DNA of 64,000 nucleotides from assembly GCF_000721605.1 (NCBI RefSeq), contig NZ_JOIZ01000011.1, positions 104,247-168,246 on the forward strand. Reading direction: 5' to 3'. The notes beneath the pieces are model-generated. The model searched no databases and was not told the DNA's origin. It saw nothing but the letters and a program-made list of their open reading frames with translations. The stretch is from Streptomyces sp. NRRL S-37. GTDB lineage: Bacteria; Actinomycetota; Actinomycetes; Streptomycetales; Streptomycetaceae. A program made the position numbers and the translations under genes. Below, one piece after another: positions 45,618 to 56,814 of the stretch; position 1 is the first letter of the stretch, and every line of letters starts with the position of its first letter.

Positions 45618-45692
45618 ATGGCGACCTCCGGATCTTCGGACACGGCGGTCGTTGCCCGACCTTCCGAAGAAGAGGAGAGGTGCGCCGGATGA
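45618..45692 (+). CDS. Possible 24-codon leader ORF upstream of whiE-I
   Basis: ATG 45618 opens a short frame that ends ERCAG-stop, and its TGA overlaps the ATG of whiE-I (ATGA at 45689-45692). Such an overlap is typical of translational coupling. It has no ribosome-binding site of its own that I can see, and the rest of the 234-bp divergent promoter region shows no other feature. It may be chance. Confidence 0.3.
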   Translation: MATSGSSDTAVVARPSEEEERCAG

Positions 45693-46813
45693 CCATGTCG
45701 GCACGCATTTCGCAGTCTGCGTTCGACGGCTCGAGGTTGCGGGTGATCCTGCTCCTGGACCTGTACGAAGGAGCCCAGGAACAGTTCCTCGAGGCGTACG
45801 AGCACATGCGCAACAAGGTCGCCTCCGTTCCCGGCCACATCAGCGACCAACTGTGCCAGTCGATCGAGAACCCCTCGCAGTGGCTCATCACCAGTGAATG
45901 GGAGAGCGCCCTGCCGTTCCTCGCGTGGGTGAACAGCGAGGAGCACATCCAGATCGTCCGGCCGATGCACAGCTGCGTCCGGGACACCCGGTCGATGCGT
46001 TACAGCGTCCTGCGCGAGACCCATCCGGACCAGCCGCTCACCGCCGAGGCAGCGCGGGCGGGCCTGCAGAAGGCGGCACGCGTGGGCGCCGGGATCACCC
46101 GCCACGCCCTCACCTTCACCGTGAAGCCGGGCTCCGAGTCCAAGGTCGTGGACATCCTGGCCAATTACGACGCACCCGAGACGCGCATCAACGGCATCAC
46201 GCGGCTGCACCGCACCTCCCTCTTCATGCACGGCAACCGCGTCGTGCGGGCGGTGGAGGTGGAGGGCGACCTGCTGGCCACCCTGTGTCACGTGGCCAGC
46301 CAGCCCGAGGTCCAGGCGGTGGAAGAAGCCATCAACCCCTATCTGGAGCAGGACCGGGACCTGTCCGACTCCGACTCCGCGCGGGTGTTCTTCACCCGGG
46401 CGGCGCTCCCGGCCATGCAGCACGTGACGGCCGGCCGTCCGGAACCCGGCGGCCTGCGACGGCACATGCTGTACTACCCGGCCGTGGCGGACCACGGTCT
46501 GGACATGGCCCGGTTCCTCGCCCACCAGGACGAGGCCGCGGCGAGCGACCCGGACAGCCCGGTGTACGCGAGCACCGTCTTCCAGCGCGACGACGTCGTG
46601 GTCCGCATGATCGACGTCATCGGCGAGCTCGATCTCGACCCCGCCGCCGCCCTCGGCGTCAAGGGCCCGGGCAAGGCGGCCGAGCTGGAGCGTCTCCTGG
46701 ACGGCGCTGCGATCGGCGTCGAGGGCTCCCTGGACTCGGAGCGCACCCTGCACCGGCTCCTGGCGCACGCCGACATGATGCCCGTCACCGACCGCAGCTC
46801 CGCGGATTCCTGA
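45689..46813 (+). CDS. whiE-ORFI: SchA/CurD-like protein, WhiE ORFI
   Basis: 374 residues. Two related ferredoxin-like halves: SRLRVILLLDLYEGAQEQFL near the start, and a second beta-alpha unit near HALTFTVKPGSESKVVDIL. This is the SchA/CurD-type family found at the head of spore-pigment clusters; related to dimeric alpha-beta barrels (antibiotic-biosynthesis monooxygenase fold). Its role in the pigment pathway is not settled. ATG 45689 follows GAGGAGAGG; ATG 45695 is two codons later. First gene of whiE I-VII. Confidence 0.87.
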   Translation: MTMSARISQSAFDGSRLRVILLLDLYEGAQEQFLEAYEHMRNKVASVPGHISDQLCQSIENPSQWLITSEWESALPFLAWVNSEEHIQIVRPMHSCVRDTRSMRYSVLRETHPDQPLTAEAARAGLQKAARVGAGITRHALTFTVKPGSESKVVDILANYDAPETRINGITRLHRTSLFMHGNRVVRAVEVEGDLLATLCHVASQPEVQAVEEAINPYLEQDRDLSDSDSARVFFTRAALPAMQHVTAGRPEPGGLRRHMLYYPAVADHGLDMARFLAHQDEAAASDPDSPVYASTVFQRDDVVVRMIDVIGELDLDPAAALGVKGPGKAAELERLLDGAAIGVEGSLDSERTLHRLLAHADMMPVTDRSSADS

Positions 46814-46882
46814 CGGTCCACCGCGGTGACGTCCGCGGCCGCGGACGCCCGGACGTCACCGGCACACCCGGAGGTAACAACC

Positions 46883-47350
46883 ATGTCCAAGCAGCATCCA
46901 CGCATCGTGGACCTGAGCGAGACGGAACCCAACCGGCGGCGCGGAGGTGACCTCAGAACCCTGCTCACCCCGGCCACCGTGGGCTCCACCAGCGGCTTCA
47001 TGGGCCTGGCGATCATCAAGCCCGGCGAGCGCATCGGCGAGCACTACCACCCGTACTCCGAGGAGTTCGTGTACGTGGTCAGCGGCGCGCTCGAAGTGGA
47101 CCTGGACGGCGAGCCGTTCGCGCTCCGCGCCGAGCAGGGACTGATGATCCCCATCGACATGCGGCACCGCTTCCGCAACGTCGGCGACCAGGAGGCCCGC
47201 ATGGTGTTCCACCTGGGCCCGCTCGCCCCGCACCCGAGTCTCGGTCACGTCGACACCGAGGAGACCGAAAGCGCCCCCGCCGGGCCGCAGTTGACGGTCG
47301 GTGGTCCCGAAAAAGGCCGGACGGCCGAGCCGAGCGAGGCCATAAAATGA
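46883..47350 (+). CDS. whiE-ORFII: Cupin-domain protein, WhiE ORFII/CurC
   Basis: 155 residues. Cupin motif 1 is [21 protein letters not shown] (His, His, Glu metal ligands) and motif 2 [15 protein letters not shown] 46883 follows GGAGG by 8 nt. Its stop overlaps the ketosynthase start by 4 bp. CurC-like cupins are universal in spore-pigment clusters; a cyclase, oxygenase or chaperone role has been considered, none is proven by the sequence. Confidence 0.92.
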   Translation: MSKQHPRIVDLSETEPNRRRGGDLRTLLTPATVGSTSGFMGLAIIKPGERIGEHYHPYSEEFVYVVSGALEVDLDGEPFALRAEQGLMIPIDMRHRFRNVGDQEARMVFHLGPLAPHPSLGHVDTEETESAPAGPQLTVGGPEKGRTAEPSEAIK

Positions 47351-48611
47351 CCCGCCGGGTGGCCGTCACCGGTACAGGTGTGGTCGCTCCCGGCGGCATC
47401 GGAGCGACGGCGTTCTGGGATCTTCTGGCAGCCGGCCGCACCGCGACCCGCGGCATCTCCCTGTTCGATCCGGCGGGCCTGCGCTCGCGCATAGCCGCCG
47501 AGTGCGACTTCGACCCGTCCCAGCACGGCCTGGACGCGGACCTGTGCCGGCACGCGGACCGGTACATCCAGTTCGCCGTGGTCGCCGCCGCCGAGGCCGT
47601 GCGCGACTCCGGACTCGACACCGGGACCGCGGACCCGTGGCGCACCGCGGTCTCGCTGGGCAGCGCGGTCGGCGGCACCACCCGGCTGGAACACGACTAC
47701 GTGCTGGTCAGCGAGGGCGGACGGCGCTGGGACGTGGACCACCGGCAGGCCGAGCCGAAGCTGCACCTGGCGTTCTCGCCGAGCACCCTCGCCTCGGTCG
47801 TCGCCGAACGGTTCGACGCCCGGGGCCCGGTGCAGACCGTCTCCACCGGCTGCACCTCCGGGCTCGACGCGGTCGGCTACGCCTTCCACACCATCGCCGA
47901 GGGCCGGGCCGACGTCTGCATCGCCGGGGCGTCGGACTCGCCGATCTCACCGATCACGATGGCCTGCTTCGACGCCATCAAGGCGACGTCGCCCAACAAC
48001 GACGACCCCGAGCACGCCTCCCGGCCCTTCGACGCCCACCGCGACGGCTTCGTGATGGGCGAGGGCGCGGCCGTACTCGTCCTGGAGGAGTACGAGCACG
48101 CGCGGGCCCGCGACGCGGAGATCCTCTGCGAGATCAGCGGCTACGCCACCTACGGCAACGCCTACCACATGACCGGTCTGACCAGTGAGGGACTGGAGAT
48201 GGCCCGGGCGATCGACACCACGCTCGACCAGGCCCGCATCGACCCCACACTGATCGACTACGTCAACGCGCACGGCTCCGGCACCCGGCAGAACGACCGG
48301 CACGAGACGGCCGCCGTGAAGCGGTCCCTGGGCGCGCACGCTTACAAAACGCCCATGAGCTCCATCAAGTCGATGGTGGGGCACTCGCTGGGCGCGATCG
48401 GCGCGATCGAGGTGGTCGCCTGCGTCCTCGCGCTGAAGCACCAGGTGGTGCCGCCCACGGCGAACTACGAGACCCCCGACCCCGAGTGCGACCTGGACTA
48501 CGTACCGCGCACCGCCCGCCCGCGGAAGCTGAACCACGTGCTCTCCGTCGGCAGCGGATTCGGCGGCTTTCAGTCCGCGGTGCTGCTGTCCGGGCCGGGT
48601 GGGAGGACACG

Positions 48612-48615
<4 letters not shown>
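47347..48615 (+). CDS. whiE-ORFIII: Ketosynthase alpha subunit of type II PKS (WhiE ORFIII)
   Basis: 422 residues. Condenses malonyl-ACP units to the poly-beta-keto chain of the spore pigment. Active-site Cys169 in [13 protein letters not shown]; the two His of the triad are in [12 protein letters not shown] and [14 protein letters not shown]. Starts at an ATGA overlap with the cupin gene and ends in another with the chain-length factor, as the heterodimer requires equal expression. Confidence 0.95.
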
Positions 48616-50629
<2,014 letters not shown>

Positions 50630-50663
50630 GCGCCGGCCCGCCGGCCGAAGGAAGGACAGTCCC

Positions 50664-50999
50664 ATGCACCACGCCCTCATCGTCGCCCGGATGAAGCCCG
50701 GTTCGGCGCCGGACATCGCCCGCGTGTTCGCCGACTCCGACCGGGGGGAACTCCCCCACCTGATCGGGGTCGGCCGGCGCAGCCTCTTCCAGTTCGGGGA
50801 CGACCTGTACCTGCACCTCATCGAGTCCGAGCAGGACCCGGCGCCCGCGATCGCGAAGGTCGCCGGACATCCCGAGTTCCGCGGCATCAGCGAACGGCTG
50901 GAGGCGTACGTGAGCCCGTACGACCCGGCCACGTGGCGCAGTCCCAAGGACGCCATGGCGCGGTGCTTCTACCGCTGGGAGAGCGGCGCCCGTCCCTGA
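50664..50999 (+). CDS. whiE-ORFVII: TcmI-family polyketide cyclase (WhiE ORFVII)
   Basis: 111 residues, dimeric alpha-beta barrel cyclase: HHALIVARMKPGSAPDIARV, then LFQFGDDLYLHLIES and AYVSPYDPATWRSPKDAMA. The family (TcmI-like) closes the later rings of aromatic polyketides. ATG 50664 follows GGAAGGAC. Last gene of the whiE operon, directly followed by a strong hairpin. Confidence 0.93.
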   Translation: MHHALIVARMKPGSAPDIARVFADSDRGELPHLIGVGRRSLFQFGDDLYLHLIESEQDPAPAIAKVAGHPEFRGISERLEAYVSPYDPATWRSPKDAMARCFYRWESGARP

Positions 51000-51006
51000 G
51001 CGCACA

Positions 51007-51055
51007 CCCCGAGGCCGCCGGTCCCGCGTCAGTCGCGGAGCCGGCGGCCTCGGGG
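51007..51055. terminator. Two-way terminator at the end of the whiE operon
   Basis: CCCCGAGGCCGCCGG (51007-51021) pairs without mismatch with 51041-51055, and the loop holds a further CCGCG/CGCGG stem. It lies between the convergent cyclase and O-methyltransferase genes and can serve both. Confidence 0.85.
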
Positions 51056-51074
51056 TTGTCCGGGGTGGCCCGGG

Positions 51075-52103
51075 TCAGCCGGGGACGGTGCACTCGAAGG
51101 CGTGCAGATAGGCGTTGACCGGGGTGACACCGTCGATGACGAGGCCCGCGCCGGTCAGCCGGTCGACCATGCTCCGCCGGGTGTGCTTGGCGCCGCCGAC
51201 GTTGAGGAGCAGCAGCAGGTCCATGGCGGTGGTGAACCGCATCGACGGGGTGTCGTCGACGAGGTTCTCGATGACGACGACGCGGGCCCCGGGCCGTGCC
51301 GCCGCGCGGACGCCCGCGAGCACCCGGCGGGTGCTGTCGTCGTCCCATTCCAGGACGTTCTTGATGATGTACACGTCCGCCCGGACGGGGACGCCCTCGC
51401 GGCAGTCCCGGGCCACGATGTCGACGCGGCCGGCGAGCGAGCCGCCCCGGCGCAGCCGGGGGTCGGCGTTCTCGACGACGCCCGGCAGGTCGAGCAGGGT
51501 GCCGTGGAGGTGAGGGTGTTTCTCCAGGAGGCTGGCCAGGACGTGTCCCTGGCCGCCCCCGATGTCCACGACGGAGGAGGCGTCGTCCAGGTCGAGCAGC
51601 AGGGCCACGTCGCGCGCGGACTGCTCGCTGGAGGTCGTCATGGCCCGGTTGAACACATGGGCGGACTCGGGGGCGGACTCGTTGAGGTAGGTGAAGAACT
51701 CCTGGTGGTACACGTCCTCGAAGACGCCCTGTCCGGAACGCACCGCCTCGTCGAGCCGCGGCCAGACGTTCCAGGTCCACGGTTCGGTGCACCACAGGGC
51801 GATGTAGCGCAGGCTGTGCGGGTCGTCCTCGCGCAGCAGCCGGGACATCTCGGTGTGCTCGAAGGTGCCGTCGGGGTTCTCGGCGAAGACGCCCTGGCAG
51901 GTCAGGGCGCGCAGCAGCCGCCGCAGGGTGTGCGGCTGGGTCTTCACCGCCGTCGCCAGGTCGTCGACGGTCATGGGGGTGTCGTCCAGCGCGTCCGCCA
52001 CGCCCAGGCGGACGGCCGCGCGTACGGCGGCGGCGCACGCCGCCCCGAAGACGAGCTCCCGCAGCCGCATGGGCGGCGGGGGAGCCGGATCAACGGTGGT
52101 CAT
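51075..52103 (-). CDS. O-methyltransferase (polyketide/phenol type)
   Basis: 342 residues, the plant-like family that includes carminomycin 4-O-methyltransferase. An N-terminal winged-helix dimerisation domain (about 14-100: DDLATAVKTQPHTLRRLLRA) precedes the Rossmann domain with SVVDIGGGQGHVLASLLEKH. ADVYIIKNVLEWDDDSTRRVL gives the catalytic-region His-to-Asn variation (NVLEWDD where family members often have HVLHDW). Next to the whiE cluster but in the opposite direction; it may methylate a pigment intermediate, which is inference. Confidence 0.87.
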   Translation of the reverse strand: MTTVDPAPPPPMRLRELVFGAACAAAVRAAVRLGVADALDDTPMTVDDLATAVKTQPHTLRRLLRALTCQGVFAENPDGTFEHTEMSRLLREDDPHSLRYIALWCTEPWTWNVWPRLDEAVRSGQGVFEDVYHQEFFTYLNESAPESAHVFNRAMTTSSEQSARDVALLLDLDDASSVVDIGGGQGHVLASLLEKHPHLHGTLLDLPGVVENADPRLRRGGSLAGRVDIVARDCREGVPVRADVYIIKNVLEWDDDSTRRVLAGVRAAARPGARVVVIENLVDDTPSMRFTTAMDLLLLLNVGGAKHTRRSMVDRLTGAGLVIDGVTPVNAYLHAFECTVPG

Positions 52104-52152
52104 CCGTTGCCTCGCTTCCGCTGTCGTGCAGTGGGGGGGTGGGGCGAGCGGG

Positions 52153-53214
52153 TCAGCACATGCCCGCGGGCTCGGAGAGCGTGCAGGTGTTGCGGCTGAA
52201 CGTGTTGTTCTCGGCGGTGTCCCGGTCGGCCAGGTCGGCCGGACTGTTGCCGGTCACCAGGTTGTCGCGGATCTCGTTGCGCTCGCTGGGCGCGCCGACG
52301 AGGCTCTTGAAGAGCACGATGCCGCCGGAGAGCGGGGAGGTGCCCTTGTTGTCCTCGACCCGGTTGTAGGCGACCAGGGTCTCCTCGGCGCCGGTGAGGA
52401 CGATGCCCGAGCCCTGCAGGAAGGGCAGCCGGGGCGTCTTGGGGCAGTACTTGTTGTTGGCGTGGACGTAGTTGTACGTCACCCTCAGGTCGCCGGCGCG
52501 CGGCTTCGACTCGTCGCCGACCACGAAGACGGCGGCGCAGTTGCCGGTGGCCTCGTTGTGATGGACGGTCAGGTTCCGCAGTCGGCGCACGGTGACGCCG
52601 ACGCGGTTGTCGGCCACCCGGTTGTAGCTGATCACGGTTCTCTCCGCGTCCCGGGCGCCTTCCTCGGTGTCGACGGTGTTGGCGACGAACAGTCCGGCGT
52701 CGCCGTTCTTCCGGACGAGGTTGTGGCTGAGCGTGCTGTGCACGGAGCGTTCCTCGGCGATGCCCCACTGGCCGTTCTTCTCCGCCAGGACGTACTTGAC
52801 CTCCAGCCCGTCGGTGCCGGTGGCCCACAGCCCGTTCTTGGCGTATCCCCGCAGTGTCAGGGACCGTACGGTGACGTTCTCGACGGGGCTCTTGTCGGTG
52901 CCGGTCACGCAGATGCCGTTGCCCGCCTTGGCGCAGGCGTTCTTGCCGGCTTTCGCGGCGGGCGCCAGGACGGTGCGTCCGGCGCCGTGACCGCGCAGGG
53001 TGATGTCCGGCTTCCTGATGTCGACGCTCTGCCGGTAGGTGCCGGGCGCGAGGAGGACGGTGTCCCCCGGCTTCGCGGCGTCCACGGCCTTCTGGACCGA
53101 CTGGCCGGGCTGTACGCGGTGCACGGTCGGATGGTGGGCCGACGGGGCGGCGCCCAGTCCCGCGGCCACGGCGGCGGCGGTACAGGCGAGAAGGGCGATG
53201 TGTCGTTTGTTCAT
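52153..53214 (-). CDS. Secreted right-handed parallel beta-helix protein
   Basis: 353 residues. Signal peptide about 1-27, then VHRVQPGQSVQKAVDAAKPG, GDTVLLAPGTYRQ, and a series of beta-helix coils such as TVISYNRVADNRVGVTVRRL and LVAYNRVEDNKG (NosD/pectate-lyase-like Asn ladders). Six Cys, including one as the last residue. Proteins of this fold bind or cleave polysaccharides. I see no assured catalytic residues. Two GGTGATCACC palindromes lie upstream. It is 49 bp from the methyltransferase gene on the same strand. Confidence 0.85.
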   Translation of the reverse strand: MNKRHIALLACTAAAVAAGLGAAPSAHHPTVHRVQPGQSVQKAVDAAKPGDTVLLAPGTYRQSVDIRKPDITLRGHGAGRTVLAPAAKAGKNACAKAGNGICVTGTDKSPVENVTVRSLTLRGYAKNGLWATGTDGLEVKYVLAEKNGQWGIAEERSVHSTLSHNLVRKNGDAGLFVANTVDTEEGARDAERTVISYNRVADNRVGVTVRRLRNLTVHHNEATGNCAAVFVVGDESKPRAGDLRVTYNYVHANNKYCPKTPRLPFLQGSGIVLTGAEETLVAYNRVEDNKGTSPLSGGIVLFKSLVGAPSERNEIRDNLVTGNSPADLADRDTAENNTFSRNTCTLSEPAGMC

Positions 53215-53251
53215 GAGCCGAAGCTATGAGCGGGGTTGGGGCCCCGCCACC

Positions 53252-53300
53252 GGTGATCACCCGGGTGGGCCGATGCTCCCCGCCCCACGGGTGATCACCC
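53252..53300. promoter_or_regulatory. Paired GGTGATCACC palindromes
   Basis: Perfect 10-bp palindromes GGTGATCACC at 53252-53261 and 53290-53299 (the second extends to 12 bp), 38 bp apart. Both are followed by CCGG. They lie 38-86 bp upstream of the beta-helix protein start, the position for a dimeric regulator. Binding protein unknown. Confidence 0.5.
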
Positions 53301-53382
53301 GGCCGGCTCGTCTCCCGTGGCCGGGTGGCGGCGTACCCGCCGGCGGTGTGCCGGGGGGGGACGGGCGGGTGGTGCGCGGGAA

Positions 53383-53424
53383 ACGGGGCGGGCCGCCCAC
53401 CGTGCGGTGGGCGGCCCGCCCCGT
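53383..53424. terminator. Strong hairpin terminator of the efflux gene
   Basis: A perfect 19-bp stem (53383-53401 with 53406-53424) and a 4-nt GTGC loop, 17 nt beyond the MFS stop on the minus strand. Confidence 0.9.
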
Positions 53425-53440
53425 CGTGTGTTCCGCCGGC

Positions 53441-55057
53441 TCAGGCGACCGGGGCCGTCCGGTCCTCGTCCGGCGTGGTGTCCGCGGTGGCGGCCTCCTC
53501 GGCGAGGCGTTCCATGCCGCTGGTGGTCTTCAGCGGCTTCTCCTTCAGGAAGACCACGGCGACCAGCGCGAGCAGCGCGAACGGTGTGGCGACGAGGAAC
53601 AGGTCGGCGGTGGCGACACCGTAGGCGTGCTCCACGATCTCCCGCATCGGGGCGGGCAGCGTGCTCATGTCCGGGACGCTGTGCCCGCCGCCCGAGCCGC
53701 CCTCGGCCCCTGCGGCGACGCCCGCCTTCTCCATTCCCTTGGCCATCTCGTCGGCAACCCGGTTGGCGAGGATCGCGCCGAGGACGCTGGTGCCGATGGT
53801 GCCGCCCATGCTGCGGAAGAAGGACAGCACGGAGGTGGCGGCGCCCAGTTCGGCCGCGGGGACGTCGTTCTGCGCGGCGAGCACCAGGTTCTGCATCAGC
53901 ATGCCGACGCCGACGCCGAGGACGGCCATGTACAGGCTGAGCAGTCCGAAGTGCGTGTCCGCGTCGATCAGGGAGAGCAGCGCGAGGCCGGCGGTCATGA
54001 CGACCGCGCCCGCCACCAGGTAGCTCTTCCACTTGCCGGTCCGGCTGATCAGCTGTCCGGCGACGGTGGACGACACCAGCAGGCCCAGGATCATCGGCAG
54101 GCTCATCAGACCGGCGACGGTCGGCGACTTGCCCAGGGAGACCTGGAAGTACTGCGAGAGGAAGACGGTCCCGCCGAACATGGCGACACCGACCAGGAGG
54201 CTGGCCACCGTGGTCAGGGTGACCGTGCGGTTCCTGAAGATGCCGAGCGGGATGACCGGCTCGTCGGTACGGGCCTCGACGAGGACCGCCAGGGCCAGCA
54301 GCAGCACGCCGCCGGTCACCAGTGCGGCGGTCTGCCACGACGCCCAGTCGAACTGGTTGCCGGCCAGGGAGACCCAGATGAGCAGTGCGCAGACACCGGC
54401 GACGATCAGGAAGGCGCCGAGCCAGTCGATCTTCACCTGGCGCTTGACGGTGGGCAGCCTCAGCGTGCGCTGCAGCAGGAAGATGGCCAGCAGCGCGAAC
54501 GGCACGCCGATGAAGAAGCACCAGCGCCAGCCCAGCCAGTCGGTGTCCACCAGCACGCCGCCGATCAGCGGTCCGGCCACGGTGCCGATGGCGAAGACGG
54601 CACCGAAGATGCCGGAGTACCTGCCCAGTTCCCGGGGCGGGATGACGGCGGCCATGACGACCTGCGCGAGTGCGGTCAGACCGCCCGCGCCGATGCCCTG
54701 CACGACCCGGCTGAAGATCAGCAGCGTCGTGTCGTGGGAGAAGCCCGCCAGCAGCGAACCGATCACGAACATCAGCAGCGAGAACTGGAGCAGCAGCTTC
54801 TTGTTGAACAGGTCGGACAGCTTGCCCCACAGGGGCACCGTCGCGGTCATGGCCAGCAGTTCGGCGGTGACGACCCAGGTGTAGGAGGACTGGCTGGCCC
54901 CCAGGTCGGCGATGATCGTCGGCAGCGCGTTGGAGACGACGGTGCCCGCCAGGATGGCGACGAACATGCCGGCCATCAGGCCCGACATGGCCTGGAGTAT
55001 CTGCCGTTGGGTCATGGAGGTGGAAGGCGCGTCGGCGGGCGCCGGGGGTGAGGTCAC
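53441..55057 (-). CDS. MFS drug efflux transporter, DHA2 family (EmrB/QacA type)
   Basis: 538 residues with 14 membrane helices. Family motifs: WVVTAELLAMTATVPLWGKL with LSDLFNKK (motif A), RVVQGIGAGGLTALAQVVMA (motif B), and GPLIGGVLVD (motif C of antiporters). The Gly-rich loop before TM14 is GVAAGAEGGSGGGHSV. GTG 55057 follows AAAGAGA. It is the second gene after a TetR gene on the same strand, 134 bp apart, a usual layout for ligand-induced efflux. Confidence 0.92.
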   Translation of the reverse strand: MTSPPAPADAPSTSMTQRQILQAMSGLMAGMFVAILAGTVVSNALPTIIADLGASQSSYTWVVTAELLAMTATVPLWGKLSDLFNKKLLLQFSLLMFVIGSLLAGFSHDTTLLIFSRVVQGIGAGGLTALAQVVMAAVIPPRELGRYSGIFGAVFAIGTVAGPLIGGVLVDTDWLGWRWCFFIGVPFALLAIFLLQRTLRLPTVKRQVKIDWLGAFLIVAGVCALLIWVSLAGNQFDWASWQTAALVTGGVLLLALAVLVEARTDEPVIPLGIFRNRTVTLTTVASLLVGVAMFGGTVFLSQYFQVSLGKSPTVAGLMSLPMILGLLVSSTVAGQLISRTGKWKSYLVAGAVVMTAGLALLSLIDADTHFGLLSLYMAVLGVGVGMLMQNLVLAAQNDVPAAELGAATSVLSFFRSMGGTIGTSVLGAILANRVADEMAKGMEKAGVAAGAEGGSGGGHSVPDMSTLPAPMREIVEHAYGVATADLFLVATPFALLALVAVVFLKEKPLKTTSGMERLAEEAATADTTPDEDRTAPVA

Positions 55058-55191
55058 GGGATCTCTTTCGGACGATGGTCGAACGGTCACGCGCGGGGCG
55101 GGCACCGGCGGGTGCCGGCACCCTCGGGGCGCGGGACGGACAGCGTGGGGGGGCGGCCGCGGCGGGAAGCCGGGCGGCCGGCGGTGAGGGC

Positions 55192-55863
55192 CTACGCGGG
55201 AGGTGCCGGGAGGCCGGCGGCGAGGAGGGCGAACACCTCCTGGAAGACGTCGAGGAAGGCGGCTTCCTCCGGCCGGGCGGACCAGTGCTCCATGCTGGTC
55301 CGCACCGCGGCGCCCGCCACCGCGGCCAGCAGCCGCGGGTAGAGGTCGAGCGCACCGCGCCGTTCCTCGTCGGTCGCGCGGGCGGGTGGGGACACGGACG
55401 CCGTCGGCCCGCCGGCGCGGATGCGCGCGGCGATGGCCTCGGCCAGTCCGGTCTCGTCCGCCATGTGCGCGCCGAGCGTACGGACCAGCAGGTGCGGCGA
55501 GGCGTGCACCACCTGGGCGTGCAGCCGCCACAGCTCGTGCTGCTGCTCCGCCTCGGTGAGTTCCGCGGCCAGGGCCTCACGCAGGGCCTGGAGCGGGGAG
55601 AGCTCGGCCGGCGCGTCGAGCACGGCCTGCCGCATCCGCGCGCCTGCGTCCGCGTCGATCACGACGAAGGCGTCGTCGCGGGTGTCGAAGTAGTTGAAGA
55701 AGGTCCGTACGGACACCCCGGCCGCCGCGCTGATCGCCTCGACGGTGACCTTCTCCGCACCGTGTTCGGCGGCCAGCCGTACGGCGGCCTCGGCGAGAGC
55801 GGCACGGGTGGCCCGCTTCTTCCGCTCCCGCAGCCCGCCCTGCGCGGCACTCTTCTCCGACAT
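55192..55863 (-). CDS. TetR-family transcriptional regulator
   Basis: 223 residues. The DNA-binding helices are at about 11-60: RERKKRATRAALAEAAVRLA, VTVEAISAAAGVSVRTFFNY with the FFNYF signature. The large ligand domain follows. ATG 55863 is taken as start because codons further upstream (TTG 55881, ATG 55872) run through the operator-like palindromes. Probable repressor of the MFS efflux gene just downstream. Confidence 0.9.
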   Translation of the reverse strand: MSEKSAAQGGLRERKKRATRAALAEAAVRLAAEHGAEKVTVEAISAAAGVSVRTFFNYFDTRDDAFVVIDADAGARMRQAVLDAPAELSPLQALREALAAELTEAEQQHELWRLHAQVVHASPHLLVRTLGAHMADETGLAEAIAARIRAGGPTASVSPPARATDEERRGALDLYPRLLAAVAGAAVRTSMEHWSARPEEAAFLDVFQEVFALLAAGLPAPPA

Positions 55864-55866
55864 ACC

Positions 55867-55897
55867 TTGCATGCTATGCAAAGATGCACGCCGTGCA
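55867..55897. promoter_or_regulatory. Tandem TetR-type operator sites
   Basis: TTGCATGCTATGCAA (55867-55881) and TGCACGCCGTGCA (55885-55897) are two inverted repeats centred 17 bp apart, directly at the TetR start codon. Both have GCA/TGC-type arms. Pairwise sites of this spacing are common for TetR dimers; inference. Confidence 0.6.
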
Positions 55898-56026
55898 AAA
55901 TTAGCTCCGGCCGGCTCCTGCCCGGCGCACGACGGCGTGAAGGCCGTCCCCGGTGCCCCGCGTGGGGAACACCGCCCCGATACTCGTCATGGCGGGGCAC
56001 CGCGAACCAGCCCGGAAGGACGGACG

Positions 56027-56782
56027 ATGGCGAACTCACGGTCCGGGGAGACGGTCATCGGGCGGATCGTCCGCGTCCTGGAGACGTTCGACACCGACAG
56101 GACCGTGCAGACGGCGGCGGAGATCGGACGGCGCGCGAGGCTGCCGTCGTCCACGGCGCACCGGATCGTGGCCGATCTCGTGGAGTGCGGGCTGCTGGAA
56201 CGGGACGAGGAGCAGCGGGTGCGGCTGGGCATGCGGCTGTGGGAGCTGGCACTGCGCGGCTCCCACGCCCTACGCCTGCGGCAGGCGGCCCTGCCGTTCA
56301 TGGAGCGGGTGCAGGCCCGGGTCCGGGAGCACACCCAGCTCGCGGTGGTGGAGAACGGCGAGACCCTCTTCGTGGAGCGCCTGTCCCATCCGCGCGCGGG
56401 CGCGAACATCACCCGGATCGCCGGACGCCTCCCCCTGCACGCCTCTTCGTCGGGGCTGGTTCTGCTCGCCCACGGCCCTCAGGAGCTGCGCGAGCGGGTC
56501 CTCGCCGGGCCGCTCGAGGCGGTCTCGCCGGAGACCGTGACCGACCCCGTGCTGCTGCGCCGCGTCCTGGCCGGCGCCCGGCGGGACGGCGTCGTCGTGG
56601 CTCCGGGGACGGTCGAGGCCGTCTCCACGGGCGTCGCCGTGCCGGTGCGCGAGGGACGCGGGCGGGTGGTCGCCGCGCTGTCGGTCGTCCTCCCCCGCTC
56701 CGCGCCGACCGGCCCCGCGGCCGAGGTGCTGCGCTCCGCCGCCGCGGGCATCTCGGCGACGCTCGGCGCGCACCGCCCGTAG
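56027..56782 (+). CDS. IclR-family transcriptional regulator (probable pobA regulator)
   Basis: 251 residues. Helix-turn-helix at about 10-65: GRIVRVLETFDTDRTVQTAA, RLPSSTAHRIVADLVECGLL; the IclR effector domain follows (TQLAVVENGETLFVERLSHP, LPLHASSSGLVLLAHGP). ATG 56027 follows GGAAGGACGG. It is directly upstream of pobA with a 17-bp palindrome between them. PobR regulators in actinobacteria are of IclR type, so activation of pobA by 4-hydroxybenzoate is likely but inferred. Confidence 0.9.
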   Translation: MANSRSGETVIGRIVRVLETFDTDRTVQTAAEIGRRARLPSSTAHRIVADLVECGLLERDEEQRVRLGMRLWELALRGSHALRLRQAALPFMERVQARVREHTQLAVVENGETLFVERLSHPRAGANITRIAGRLPLHASSSGLVLLAHGPQELRERVLAGPLEAVSPETVTDPVLLRRVLAGARRDGVVVAPGTVEAVSTGVAVPVREGRGRVVAALSVVLPRSAPTGPAAEVLRSAAAGISATLGAHRP

Positions 56783-56814
56783 CCGGCGGTCCGGCCGGGA
56801 GCCCGGGGATCCGG

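Noticed and set aside
45455..45688. A canonical sporulation-sigma promoter for whiE
   Set aside because: No hexamer pair with acceptable spacing stood out, so no promoter was called, although the region must hold two divergent ones.
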